64,000 nucleotides of DNA, taken from positions 1,550,001 to 1,614,000 of the forward strand of contig NC_057381.1 in NCBI RefSeq assembly GCF_016906535.1, in the 5' to 3' direction. Source of the DNA: Rhizoctonia solani (lineage: Eukaryota > Basidiomycota > Agaricomycetes > Cantharellales > Ceratobasidiaceae). The notes beneath the pieces are model-generated. The model was not told where the DNA came from. It made no database searches and saw only the letters and a program-made list of their open reading frames with translations. A program made the translations under genes and the position numbers. Shown piece after piece: positions 1-13,985 of the stretch (position 1 is the first letter of the stretch; the number at the start of each line of letters is the position of its first letter).

Positions 1-552
1 ATCATGCGAGTTTTCTGTACTTGGGGTCCACCGCGAACGAGGAGAAAAAATTATTCTAATGATTAAGAGCAAGGTTGGGGACTCACAAAAACTTCAGCCC
101 TTTAATGTCTGTATATCATTAAACCGAAGCTGCACACAAGTCTGGCAAACTATTGGAAAGTTATTCACCAAAGCCATAGTCACTAGAATGAGACAAGATG
201 CGCAGATTAATCTTGAGCTCGGGATACTGTAGCTAATGAGCTAGGAGATATTTGACTAAGCCTCGCTGGATGCGTTTGTCCACCCTTGCTTCACGCGATA
301 CACAATATTTGATACGTCGAACTCGACATACCGTCTGTTACTCGGGATAGACTGCAGATTTATGTGTCATTATAGTCTTTTAGTTGTGTCTTTCTAACAT
401 TACATCTAATCAAATTTACGCAAGTCCATGAATGCGATACGCGCGCAAAGGACACAGAAACAGGGGGCTGACCCGAGTTCTATATTGAAACAATATATGG
501 TCGTAGAGTATTAAAGGGAAAAGCTCGAACAGGATTGCAGTTCACACATACC
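1..552. other. 5' flank, no gene seen
   Basis: This is AT-rich sequence upstream of the P450 start. I see no convincing coding frame, RNA gene or repeat. The last 200 bases presumably contain the P450 promoter, but no motif can be named with confidence. Confidence 0.4.
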
Positions 553-2646
553 ATGTTCACCGAGTCCCCTCAATACTTGACCACTCACTACTGTGCTGCC
601 GCAGGAGCTCTCCTGGTGTGTATTCAAATTTTAACTAACAAAGTATTTGACCAGCCTGAAATACACCCTTAGATGGCATACTATGCTGTTCCCTATTTAC
701 TGGACCCCCATGGCTATCGACGTCGGTTCTCTGGCCCATGGCTCGCATCTGTCAGTGGCTCATGGCTGGCAAGAAGTGCTAGCTCTGGCCAGCACTACCA
801 GAACCTTCTCCAAGCCCACGAGAAATACGGTGAGCCTGGCTGTGCAACGATGCAAAGTTCATGAAAGAGAGTAACGTTGAACGACAGGGAAGTTTGTGAG
901 AATCGGACCCAATCACATCAGTATCTCCGATCCTGATGCTCTGGTGGTACGTTACATGATTCTTTTGATAGCATATATTAACCCTCGACACCGGTGCTTA
1001 AAAGGAAGTATATGGGCACTCGAATGGCCTACTCAAGTCCGAATTTTACGACGTCTTTGTTAATGGCAGCGGTGACGGGAACGTATTTGACACTCGGGAT
1101 AGGGCCATCCACACCAGTAAGTGGCACTTAAATAATCTAATTAATTGTCCATCCAACGATTGCCCATTATCAGTGAAACGTAAACGTATCGCAAACATAT
1201 TTAGTCCCCAGAACATTAGTGCCTTTGAGCCTCGTGTCAGGGTGCACATTCAGCGATTTTGTGACCAGCTAGATATGCGGTGCGACCAGGCCGCCATCGG
1301 TACGTCTGGATTTAATTGGGTTGCTAAGGACGGCCGGGCCGTTCTTAATAGCTGTCCGCGTAGGTATTAGGTAGTCGTCTCATATTGTCGGGCTGACACA
1401 TTCGTTCAACAGAATTCGCCTACCTTACTTTTGATCTCATCAGCGACCTGGCTCTTGGAACTCCTTTTGGAATGATCGAGGCACAGAAGGATTCAATTCC
1501 TACTGTTCTATCGCTCACCTCCAAGAAGAGCATTGAAGGCGTAGCCCCCATTCACCTTTCAGCGGTCGCAGGACAGGGTGGAATGATTCTAGGTTCATGC
1601 CCTTCATGGACGCGGAAATTGCTTTTCTGTGCTCCCTGGAACTTCTCGAAAATAGCTGCTTTCCGGAACTTTGAGGATGCTACGCGGGCGGCGGTCGAAG
1701 CAAGTGCTATCAGAAGAGAAAAAGAAGGACAAGAAGCAAACGAGAGGGGGGTGGACTTACTCGACAAGTTGTTCGAGGTTAAGAATGCCGATGGCTCGCC
1801 ACTGACGAGATCAGAAATCGATGCTGAAGCCACAGTCATACTTGCGGCAGGGAGCGATACAACAGCAAAGTGAGTTATAACATATTGTTCAGATCCACTC
1901 AATCTAATTTGGCCAAATCCATACATAGTTCCCTAAGTGCCATGTCCTACTATATTGCTTCGAACCCCGACGTCAAAAAGAAGCTCCAGCATGAACTTGA
2001 TTCTATTGATCTGAGCTCGGCTCTGAAGATGAACGATCTTGAAATGGAGAAGTCTACCTGCATAATTCCTAGCTTCGATCAGGTCAAAAACCTGCCATAT
2101 CTCGCCGCATGTGTAAAGGAGGCTCTGAGACTCTATTCCACAGTGGGCTCTGGACTGCCCCGAGTCGTCCCAGAAGGCAAGACACTGACTGTTGCTGGTC
2201 AAGCGTTTAACGCAGGAAGCATCATTAGTGTACCATCGTGCTGTACCAACAGGTCAAACGTGTGGGGTCCTGACGCAGAGGCGTACCGGCCAGAACGGTG
2301 GTTGGAGGAAGGAGCATCGTCTTTGAACAAGTACTTTGCTGCGTTCTCGACTGGACCTCGGTAAGCCGCCGTTCCACCGAGTCTAACATTTATTTAATAA
2401 CACTCTCTATGCGTTTTTAAAGCGGCTGCGTAGGTCGCAATCTAGCAAACCTTAACTTACTATTGGTTTCTTCTACTTTTTTCCGTCGGTATGACATCGA
2501 GTTGGCTAGCCCTACCACTAAGGTACTTGCTTCGGCCACTCCGTGCTGCGAAATATCGCTGAAAGATGACTTGTCAGCTGCAGACTTTTGAGAGCTTTGT
2601 TAGGGATGCAGCTCACTGCGAAGTTGCTATTAAGCGACGAGTCTAA
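553..2646 (+). CDS. CYP53-like cytochrome P450 (benzoate 4-hydroxylase type)
   Basis: Membrane-anchored heme monooxygenase; CYP53 members para-hydroxylate benzoate and related aromatic acids in the ER. Nine exons join in one frame: 553-615, 673-829, 888 to about 948, about 1008-1111, about 1169-1359, 1413 to about 1868, 1930-2360, 2423-2522 and 2584-2646. The first intron removes an in-frame TAG just before 673 and fuses the N-terminal hydrophobic anchor to the stretch ending LLDPHGYRRR. Family marks in order: KYGKFVRIGPNHISI after exon 2, KRKRIANIFS, the I-helix AGSDTT near 1850, the K-helix ExxR in KEALRLYS, PERW, and the heme loop FSTGPRGCVGRNLA across the 2361-2422 intron with its cysteine ligand. 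The end, VAIKRR plus one residue, matches the family and needs the last small intron. No frame damage is seen. CYP53 assignment rests on remembered family pattern; P450 identity is certain. Confidence 0.88.
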
Positions 2647-3671
2647 TAGTCCTGTAGCGAGCGTGGTAAGCCAGTAACAATTAAATCGTTTGTATAGTGG
2701 CTGAGATGTTAGCTCGTGGGGTGGTTTGTAGAATAATTTGGTGTTTTATATACGCCCTTGCATTTATGCCGATATTTATTTGCATAATTTTCCACTCGAG
2801 ACACCCACCAAGGACCTTTACTCTACGGCATGATATCATCCCTTGTACATTGCTTCGAGTAGACTCCCAATGTCATTACTATTTAATTTGATCACCTTGC
2901 CAAGCAGTTCGACACTACCTTAATACCCTGTGCGACTAATACATCGATGAGATCATAATGAGAGACGAAAGACACGATCTGAAGAATGTAGTACCATTCC
3001 ACATCAACAGGGTATTTAGGAACCGCGATATCGGGTATGAGTTGAAAGTCATGGATGCACCTTGAGTAGGACTATCAATACCGCAGGTCGTCGAGACGAA
3101 ATATTGGTGGTTCGGAGGGCGGTCAGAAAACTGCGCATGCTTATTGTCGAAATGGAAGACTGTGCTCGACTTTGAGGTAACTTTCCTCCGAAGCCTGTCA
3201 CTCGGGGGGTGGGGCGGTATTAGAAGCCTTGTTAAATTCAACTTTATCAAAACTATTATTGTGTATCTCGATTAATTGCCGAGGACCCGGAAGCAATCTC
3301 GCAAGACGATGATCTGGACTATCAAATGGGGAATTCGCTCTAGAGACGAGAAGCGCAAGATTGAGATAATTTCAAAGCAGAGTTGGCTCAACTTGTTCTA
3401 ATGAATCGCTGTTTTTGCGAACACCATAGTGGCTCCTTTGTTGCTTCTGTTAATGACACGTCTTATGGGTTTGGGTGAACAAAACGTAAACTCGAAAATC
3501 TATAGGTAACAAACAAACAATCAAACGTAAAGAGCTAGGAGAAACGGATACACCATTGAACACTCTACTGGTACACTCGATTCAAACACGAAGAGTAAAA
3601 GGTGCAAAAATGACGCATACAACTACCACTCAGTCTTGAAATTTCCATCTTTCTGTCGGCCCTTGTACGTT
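2647..3671. other. Intergenic, no gene seen
   Basis: AT-rich spacer between the P450 and the glycogenin 3' end. A minus-strand open frame of about 100 codons (2936-3250) has no recognisable motif and no matching exons around it, so I treat it as chance. Confidence 0.4.
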
Positions 3672-4320
3672 TCAAGAGGATCCTCCTCCCCAAGAACCTT
3701 TCCTCAGGAATCTTGCCAAGGCTTCATGAGAGTCTCGCTTGAACGCATCGACACTTCGGGCTTCATCCCAGGCTCGCAAGGGAGTGGGCACGCCATTAGG
3801 ATCGTATTCATAGGGCGAAGAAGGCCCGGCAGATGCTGTAGATGACGAGTCATCAGTGAATTCGCCGTCGGATGAGTCCGAGTCATTTCGTGTATGGGAT
3901 AGAACCTCCAGCGTAGTGCCTAGAGTGGCGACAACTGAGAAAGGTACGGCAGTCGAGGAGGTACGGCGCGGGTGCGAGGATTCAAACGATGGCTCAGCCA
4001 GGAAAGGCAGCACGTTTCCAACATCTCCGATGATTTGAAGCTTATCAGATACGGGAATCTGAAGAAGCACTGGCAACTGGGCCTCGTTCCCGGACGCATA
4101 AATAGGAGCAGTGAATCTCCCAAAGGGCATAGCAAGTCGTTCACGAATGTCCTTAGGACCTTCCTGCGCACCTTGATCTTTTCGCTTCTCGGACAAATAT
4201 AGCTCAAACCCTTTGAGAGGTGGGTTAGGCGAGTTGGAGGTTTGGGCGATGGGTGCTGGTTGTACCGGTTGTACCGGTTGCACTGGCTGTACTGGTTGAG
4301 GCGGTTGGCTTGTTCAGGCG
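3672..4320 (-). CDS. Probable last exon of the glycogenin gene (Pro-rich/acidic tail)
   Basis: An open minus-strand frame beginning in a PQPVQPVQPVQPVQPAP run (about 4320) and ending at 3672. It encodes a low-complexity, acidic-serine region, then a short C-terminus rich in A, R and G. It lies just downstream of the glycogenin stop at 4392. A good donor (gtgagt) overlaps that stop codon, with candidate acceptors about 50-100 bases further on. I therefore infer a spliced extension of the glycogenin tail rather than a separate gene. The exact acceptor cannot be fixed by eye, and a separate small gene is possible. Confidence 0.45.
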
Positions 4321-4391
4321 GAGCTGTTGTAGATGATCCAGTGTCGACCGCTGAAATAACAATCGGTGAGACTCCAGGATTAAAGGCAACA

Positions 4392-7287
4392 TCACTCACA
4401 CTCTACTTCAATCGGCTCCGATTCCGAGCTAGAAATAGACCCGGAAGGAGGCGACTTGGGTTTAGTTATAGACTTCCCGTTACTGACAGTGGGTGTCGTC
4501 GAAGCCTTGGGGGTACCTTCCTTCTCAGATTCAGATTCAGACTCATCATCTTCATCATCGCCATCTCTGCTCGACGCATCTCCACTATCTCCACGATCGC
4601 GTTCCCAAGACCATTCTTTCTGAGGAGCTGAAGATACAGGAGCTGCATCAACGGGTGCCACGGGCGCGGCGGGAGGGGACAATTTTGCGCCGGTGAGGCG
4701 AGCAGCATAACGCTGAATACTGGGTATATCGTCCCATGCGTTATAGTACGCCGAACCCAATACGCGCGGAGGCGACGGGGGCCTCTCGGGCAGAAGTGGG
4801 ACAGGGGCCACGGGCTCTTCCTTGACTTTCGGAGTAACGCGTGGTGGTTTACTGTCTGGGAAGACTCGTGTCGGTGGAGGGCGTTCAACCTCCTCCCATG
4901 GAAATACGCTTTTGATACGGGTCTCATCAGGCTGATACCCATTGGTCGTAAGATCGGAATAATCTCCTTGATCAATGAGTACCGGCGGGATGTACTGTTC
5001 AGGCTCGGGAGGCTGGAAGAATTGCTCTGGGGCCTGGACGTGTTCGTCACCATGATGATAATTCTTGGTGGCAGGTATATCCCATTGGTTTTCGTACCAG
5101 GTATTAGCCGGGAAATGTTCAGGGTGAGAAGGTGCTGTGGTAGGGGGTGGCTCATATGCAGGGTTCCATACAATCATAGGTGGCGAGGGGGGGCGATGAG
5201 GGGGCTCGTGGTGGTGATGGTGATGTTCGTGATGTTGGTGCTGCTCATGATGTTCGTGGTGTTCGTGGTGTCCATGATGCTCATGATGTTCGTGGTGTTC
5301 ATGATGTCCATGATGCTCATGGTGCTCGTGATGCTCGTGATGCTCGTGATGCTCGTGATGCCCATGGTGTTCTTGATGCCCTTGGTTATCATGGTGCCCA
5401 TGGTGCTCGTGATGTTCGTGGTGATGTTCGTGATGGTGTTCTTGATGATGTTCTTGATGGTGTTCGTGATGATGTTCGTGGTGGTGCTCTTGAGGTGGTG
5501 GTGGGGCATGATAGGGCTCTTCTTGGTGATGATGATGATGATGAGCCTCGGGAGGTGCGTAAAAGGGTTCGGGCTCCGGCGGAGGCGGCGGAGGGGGTGG
5601 GCGCATCAGTGTGAAGCGTCCTTCCATTGGCAAGCTGATGTAAGATCCTTCACCAGCACGCACTACTCCTGCATGTCCGAGCCCATGAAGGGCCAGACGA
5701 CGAAGTTCCTCAAGAGAAGCTGGCTGGGAAGCCGAAGATGGTCCCTCGGACGAGCTGGAAGCTACTGTAACGTGATAGGTATGCGGCGGGATGACATGTG
5801 GGTACTGGTTCGGTTGATCAGTCGGTGGTTTGGTAGCGCCCGAATCGACACCACCATCATATGCGGTAAACTCCGGGGCCCCCTTACCTCCTTCCCATGC
5901 GCTTTCATATTTTTGTACTTCAAATTCACTTTTGGGACCATCCGTACCCGTTGAACGGAAGTGCGCATCGTATACTGCGTACCAACGATCTATCAAAAGA
6001 TAATAGGAATAGGCCGATTCTCTCCATTGAGGGGTTGAGCCCTTGGCCGTGAGGCTGTAGGCACCAATTTCATAAGTTGCCCCTTGACCACTACTCGAAA
6101 TAAAGGTGGTCGGAAGGAGAGCGCACTCCAAGGCTTGGCGCCTCCGATGAAGTGGACTGCATGTATGCCCGATCCAAACTTTGCATACGCCGGGGCATAT
6201 CTGTGGACACCGGTAAGATGGAATCCCCAACGTCAAGAGAAAAAGAATAAATACATACGTATACGCCGCAGTTGGAGTAACATTATATTTGAAACTCAAT
6301 CGATTCCAACCAGGACCCCCAGATCCTTGGCCAACTGAAAGTCCTGCTTGATTTCCAGCCCACTCGTTGAGGGTTCCTTGATCACCACCATCCCAACTCC
6401 TTTGATTCATTGCCTGCTTGAAACCACGCTCTCCTGGGGGTGCCAGAACGATCACGCCCGAGTTGAAGATATCGGGCCATCCGCTGTCTGGCGCCGCACT
6501 AATGGGGCATGGGTAAGCAGGATTTTGAAGCCTATGGGGATTACGTTTGGTTACTGTCGATGCATTGAGGGTTACAATATCTCCCGGGTTCGTCGCCGTC
6601 GGCGTCTTGTCTCCGCTATCGCCTTCAAAATATTCATCTGGCCAAGACGAAACCATGTTAAGCAAGTGGGACATAGGTCGCAGAGGGAGAACGTCGGCAT
6701 CTAGAAACACAAGCGAAGCGAATTGAGCGAGCCGCAAAATATGAAGCTTGGTGAACGTCTGGTGGAGGTCAGGTCGACCTAGATTTGGTAATAGTCAATC
6801 CCATGAAGCCAAGGGGTTCGAAGATTTGAGAAAATAACCGAGAAGTACCCGTGGTTGAATAGAACGCATAAGTTACATTACAAAAATAGAAAAAGGGGTT
6901 CACTCGCCTAAGAGTTTAATTTCATGTGAGTTTCTATCCCCTTCAATCAATTCAACACCAATAACAAGGTCGAATGTTCGACGCAATTGCTTAATCGTTT
7001 CGACTGCAACAGTCTCGGGAGTCACCAGACAAACGGTAGTAAAGGGAACCGGGTCTGTCTCTTCTTCTAGGCCGACTCCCGACGGGAACTGGCCTAAGGG
7101 GGAAATCATATAAACGCCAACGCCGTTAATCGATTACACGTGTGATCTTACCGCCTCGTCGAGTAGGATGGAGGTCATTCAGAGCAGCGGACTGAGCCAA
7201 TGCTCCTGGGAGATACGAGTCTGATGTAATGAGTGTCACAAATGCGTGATCAGCCGCTGTACGCGGCAGACTCGAGGTTGAAGTCAT
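4392..7287 (-). CDS. Glycogenin glucosyltransferase (GT8) with long disordered tail
   Basis: Glycogenin self-glucosylates to prime glycogen synthesis and recruits glycogen synthase. The start at 7285-7287 opens with HAFVTLITSDSYLPGALA, the GT8 N-terminus. Exons: 7152-7287, 6908-7093, and 6778 leftwards. GT8 marks are LVFLDADVLPLRP (the DxD metal site), NSGVIVLAP, DGGDQGTLNEW and HFIGGAKPWSALSFRP, in that order. The catalytic part is followed by a very long tail with a His-rich block (about 5190-5570) and, near 4700-4735, WDDIPSIQRYAARL, which resembles the C-terminal glycogen-synthase-binding element of glycogenins. The tail is Pro-, Ser- and acid-rich. Two joins are unusual. The 6779-6907 intron fits only with a GC donor. 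The frame change near 6090 needs either a 53-bp intron or a small indel. The downstream stop at 4392 may be bypassed by splicing. Confidence 0.88.
5190..5570 (-). repeat. His-rich HHE/HHG triplet-repeat tract inside glycogenin
   Basis: On the minus strand the frame reads as about 110 residues dominated by HHE, HHG and HHQ triplets, flanked by runs of six histidines and by polyproline. On the plus strand this is a degenerate nine-base repeat built on gtgatgttc and gtgatgctc. The copies vary at silent positions, which suggests the protein repeat is kept under selection rather than being freshly slipped. Confidence 0.9.
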
Positions 7288-8469
7288 TGAATGCGGGCGC
7301 CCCTTGATCGATTCGCGAGCTGTATTACCAAGTGTGATTAGTATCGCAATATTGGATATTGGAAAAGCGCACAAACATCCAATATGGTTTCAATTCTGCT
7401 TTGGTACGAGGGTAGAGGGCTATGGCTGAGTATCGGACAAAAAAAATAGGGCGACATCGGGTACAATGACAGAATCGATGCAAGGCCAAGTCAGTGAAGA
7501 TGAAACTCATGTGAGATGGGAAAGCATTGATGTACCGAGAAAGAGCTGAAACAGGCCTTACCGAAATATCTAATAGGGGCGAGTTGTGCTTGACACAAAG
7601 ACTCAGGTGATCTGCGTTGCCTAGTGGGGCGGTAAGAAAAGCAGGGTGAGTGATGAGCGATGGCGGATCTGTAAAATTAGAGTTCCCATACCTTCGAGCC
7701 GCGTGAGAGGGGCGTGGTCGTGTTGCAGAGGGCAGAGCACTAGGGCTTGACGTCGTCGAGTTCGGTTTTAACGAACTCAAGTTGGGGATGATCATCAACG
7801 ATCTTCAAGACCCTTTAATGGATTACGTGATACTCGACTATCCATTTCGGAGCTAAACCCGCAACCTATGGAATCGCCGCTTATCGCCCCTCCCTCTCGA
7901 ATGTCCCGAAATTCTTCAAGCTGGATCATTTAAGGAAGGAATAATCAGTCATGACCGTGATTGGAATGTAATGCCAGAAATTTTCGGTGATTTCACCATC
8001 GGAAGAATCAGTTGTGGTCGTGCGCATACATCCTTTCACGAGTGGTTGCCTTCGAGAACCCTTTAGATATACATCGTCATAACCTTGACTCCACCCTTGC
8101 GGGGAGCACCGGGTCAGTATCCGTGCGTGGGCACTGACATAGGACGAAAGATCTGATACGAGCGTGCGTATCATCGCCGTAAACACTAGAGAACGTTGTT
8201 TGTATTCCCTGATCAAGCTAGTAAGTACTCATTTGCCGGGCCGAAGCCCCAGAAACGTGCGCTCGCACCGAGGCTGGGCGGAAGATGCTTCTTGTATTTC
8301 TAGAGCCCAGAGCCCAGGGGCTTCTTCCCGTGGACAGCACTTGATACCCTTCGGCTCGGTGAAATAACGGACCACCCACCTATAATACAATCTTGACTTG
8401 GTGCCTCGGTGAGTGTCCCAGCCTCAAGTTACTTTTATCAAACGAAAACTCACCTTTACTCGGCACCCT
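7288..8469. other. Glycogenin upstream region, no gene seen
   Basis: The sequence holds the glycogenin 5' region and the 3' end of the BTB gene. Open frames here (for example 7325-7798 minus) show no domain or exon pattern. Transcribed leader of glycogenin may extend into 7288-7400, but nothing in the sequence proves it. Confidence 0.35.
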
Positions 8470-9824
8470 TTATTCTGTACTCCGACAAAAATTCTCTGCT
8501 AGGCGCACATATGTATCTTTTATACACGAATCAACAAACTCTAGCACTCTGTCGCAGCAAGCGTTTCTACAATTTGGAGATTTGCTTTCATATAGAGCGC
8601 CACGAAACATGAGTCTTTGAACCGGCAAAATTGCGAGATGAGAAATTCCACAGAGCAATGGGGTAGTGGCGCGCAGTTGTTGGCGATAGCTGTCACCAAA
8701 CGAAGCCTCCCAGCTGACGACATGGTTGCATTCAGAACAGCATTCAATCGGTGTACCCATCCCTTTGGGTTCTGGCAATTCAAAGTTTCCACCCAGCCCA
8801 ATCCGAGAGTCGAAAGTGGGAGAGGCATCAAATGAACTTGTCCTGATAAAAGCATAACTCGATCTTCTCGGGACAGCAGGGGGTCTTTCATCCAAATATC
8901 GTGACCAAGGCTGAGGATGGCACAAAACGCAAAGCCAAAGAGAGCTGGGTCGATTTCCTTTAATTTTGGGTGCTTGAATACCCGGATAAGCCTCTCCCTA
9001 GAACCATCAAGTCCTGCAGCAGAATTTATGAGCTTGAGTGGAGAGCTGGTTGAGACCCATGCGAAATGTAATTGAATGGCATTGCGGACGTTGGCTACCA
9101 GTTCTTCGTCCTGTGTCCGTTTTGCATACAAGAGGGCCCTGAGTTGATAGTCTGTACGCATTAAAAACCGGAGAGCTCCTCATATACGGCCTTGGCTATC
9201 TTGCGCAGTTGATCGTGGGCCCAAGAGCTAAGTTTGTGTGCGGAGAAGCGACTTGCTATCTCTGCGACGTCCAGATAAATGTGGAAATTGACGACTGAGT
9301 TATGATCGTCTTGGGGCGCATCATTCTCACAACTCATGACACGTCGATAGTTTTGACTGCTTGGGCTTTGGGGCGTGGAATTATAGTTCAGTGATATACA
9401 ACATGGACTCCGGACTCAACGAAAGAAAGCTAACTTACAGGCCGTAAAATATGAACAAAAAATGGCGAAAATGCTCGGCCTTTAAGTCTGCAATCTCGAA
9501 AGCCGTTTCACCCGCGATATGAACCGGAGCGATTCCTTCGTTTGTATTACAGAAATCGATTGGATCAAGTATGTTAAAGGCCTCTGATTCTCTTCCTAGA
9601 ATCGAGGAGTGAACCTTTGAGTTTCAGGGTTTGGTAATTCGTTCAAACAGATAAAGAGGCTGATAGCTAGAACCGACCTTGAATAGAGTCTCTTCCACGA
9701 GCAAAAGTAGGCTCCCATCTCGAAAATAATAGGTAGGGTCTTGTGGGTATGTTGGATGCGACAAGGTGCTTGAAGTCAGATCAGTGAGGTGTGCAGCCCA
9801 ACTGTCCTCGTGTCGAGCTGACAT
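8470..9824 (-). pseudogene. BTB/POZ-domain protein, copy A, with two frame breaks
   Basis: Paralog of the gene at 10109-11423. The start at 9824 leads into TYYFRDGSLLLLVEETLFKV, then HSSILGRESEAF after an intron (9616-9677). This is the BTB opening typical of large basidiomycete families, where BTB mediates dimerisation or Cullin-3 adaptor binding. Exon 3 follows from about 9356. The frame then breaks twice relative to copy B: at a T5 run (plus-strand 9163-9167), where one more T restores LSG-F-L-M, and at 8761-8769, where one more base joins the NPKG segment to IECCSECNHVV. Copy B has the same blocks in one frame (LGYSKRTEHEEL; LELCSECHF). Both breaks are single-base losses in homopolymers, so this is either a recent pseudogene or an assembly error. 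The frame ends at 8470. Confidence 0.72.
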
Positions 9825-10108
9825 CGTGGTACTCCACCAAACTGGTCCAGGCACTTGTAGATCAACGTGGCCAAGTTTCCAACAAAAACTGTATCGTACA
9901 GATAAGCGCCAGGTGTGATATACCAGCTAAAAACGGTTATATTTTGGCATAAAGTGGCAATTAGGCAATACAAATGTTCAATAAATCAAGTTGAAGGGAA
10001 AACGAAGATAAAAGTCAGTTACAATAAGACTACAGTTTCAGTTGAACATATAAATCCTACGGAAGCCGTCAGAAATATTGAGAATGGCAAGGTCGCTTTC
10101 GGACTCAC

Positions 10109-11423
10109 CTATTCCACCTTCTTACAGAACTTGGTTAGGCGATGGAAAACTGCGTCCATATTCTTGTCAATGTATTTCAGGCATACATCTCGACAGTTCT
10201 TGGTGCATGTATCGGACGCCAAGCTCTTCGTCCCATTGGCGAACTTCTGCCTCCGACTCGGTAGTATGGAAAGGGCAAACACGCCGCCCAAAGGTGCAAT
10301 GCTCCCTAGCATGTCTTGATAGGTGCTACCAAAAACGGCCCGCCAAGTTCGCGTAAAGTGACACTCAGAGCATAGTTCAAGACTAGCTCTTAGCCCGGGT
10401 TGATCGGGGCTTCCCAAATAGATCCAGTCAAGAGGGATGGACTGGGGTAAAGGAGTGAGACGGACTTGAGCTCCCAATAACGTAATTCGGTCTTCACGCG
10501 TCAAACCGCTTTGTTTATCCCAGAATTCATGACCAAGACTAAGAAGAAGGCAAAAAAGATATCCAAAAATGGGGGTATCCATTGACCGTGTCATCTCTGC
10601 AAGCTTGTATTCTTGTACAAGTTGTTCCCTAATTATTTGGATAGGCCTGAAAGCTGATGACGCAATGCTAGGGGTTTCGATGGCACCAGCATAGTAACTC
10701 CGGGTCCAATGTCGAGCCCATAGAATCAACTCTTCGTGTTCAGTCCTTTTAGAGTAGCCCAACAATCGACTGTGTGATTCCGAACTGATTGGATAGGCAT
10801 TTATGGTCTCAATTAGATATGAATAGCTCTTTAGCTGAGAAAGCGCCCAAGTTTCGATATCGGGGGCGATGAATCGGTGCGCCAGGTCGACTATGTCAAT
10901 AATCTTGATAAAAGCCATGATCGCTTGGGCATGCGCCAATTCAGTAGCATTCTTGAACAGAGATCTGAATTCTTTATCACCGGGGCTAGCATAGACTAAG
11001 TGAAGTTCATCGAAAACAATTCTGGCACACATACCGGCCATAAATTATCAGCAAAAAGTTGCGGAAAGACTGCGGTTGAAGCTGTGGTATGATAACAGGA
11101 TTCTCATCGCAGCTGCCCTCCTTGCCTTTCTTGGTCATCTCAGGTGGGCCATCCAGACTCATTGAGGATGTTACCCGCGCAGGGCGAGAGAACATGTTCT
11201 GGAACATCTCACATTCGCGCGAGAGGAGCGATGAATGCAACTTGGCCATGGTCAATCGACAAGTTTGGTGGCAAGCTGAAACATACCATACTCTGAATAG
11301 GACATTTGCAACCAACAGAACTATATTGCCATCCTGAAAATAGTAGTGTTCGTCTCTTGAAAAGGCCGGAACATCTACTGATCTTACTGAACCAGCACGA
11401 GAAAGAGAGGCAGTCCTGGGCAT
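10109..11423 (-). CDS. BTB/POZ-domain protein, copy B
   Basis: Intact relative of copy A. It starts at 11421-11423 and carries YYFQDGNIVLLVANVLFR, then HSSLLSRECEMFQNMF, after one intron. A second intron (about 10990-11035) joins LLIIYG to RSLFKNATELAHAQ. The remaining roughly 290 residues form one exon: a helical region with DLAHRF (BACK-like position), a middle part, the cysteine-bearing LELCSECHF, and the C-terminus ending KFCKKVE at 10109. BTB domains are protein-interaction modules. The substrate or partner cannot be told from sequence. The two copies are in the same orientation about 300 bp apart, so they arose by tandem duplication. Confidence 0.75.
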
Positions 11424-11627
11424 AGGAGTAAGTGTGTAGTGGTCAAGGTGACGAGCAAATAACAAGTGATATTCCGATTATAGGGGCACACAGAGTCAAA
11501 CTGATACAAATAAACAAATGCGAAATGAGATCCCATTATAGTAAAAGGATTAGTCAGAGACAATACTAGTATAAAAAGCATCGGGAAAATCGAAAGATGG
11601 TAATGTTGTGCATATCAAGTTGTTTCG

Positions 11628-13985
<2,358 letters not shown>

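Noticed and set aside
4968..5954. Plus-strand frame of 328 codons rich in Met, Val and Phe opposite glycogenin
   Set aside because: It is the mirror of the His-codon repeat; the hydrophobic pattern follows from cat/cac read in reverse, and no exon structure supports it.
7325..7798. 157-codon minus-strand frame upstream of glycogenin
   Set aside because: No conserved motif, and it ends in glycogenin's own leader region.
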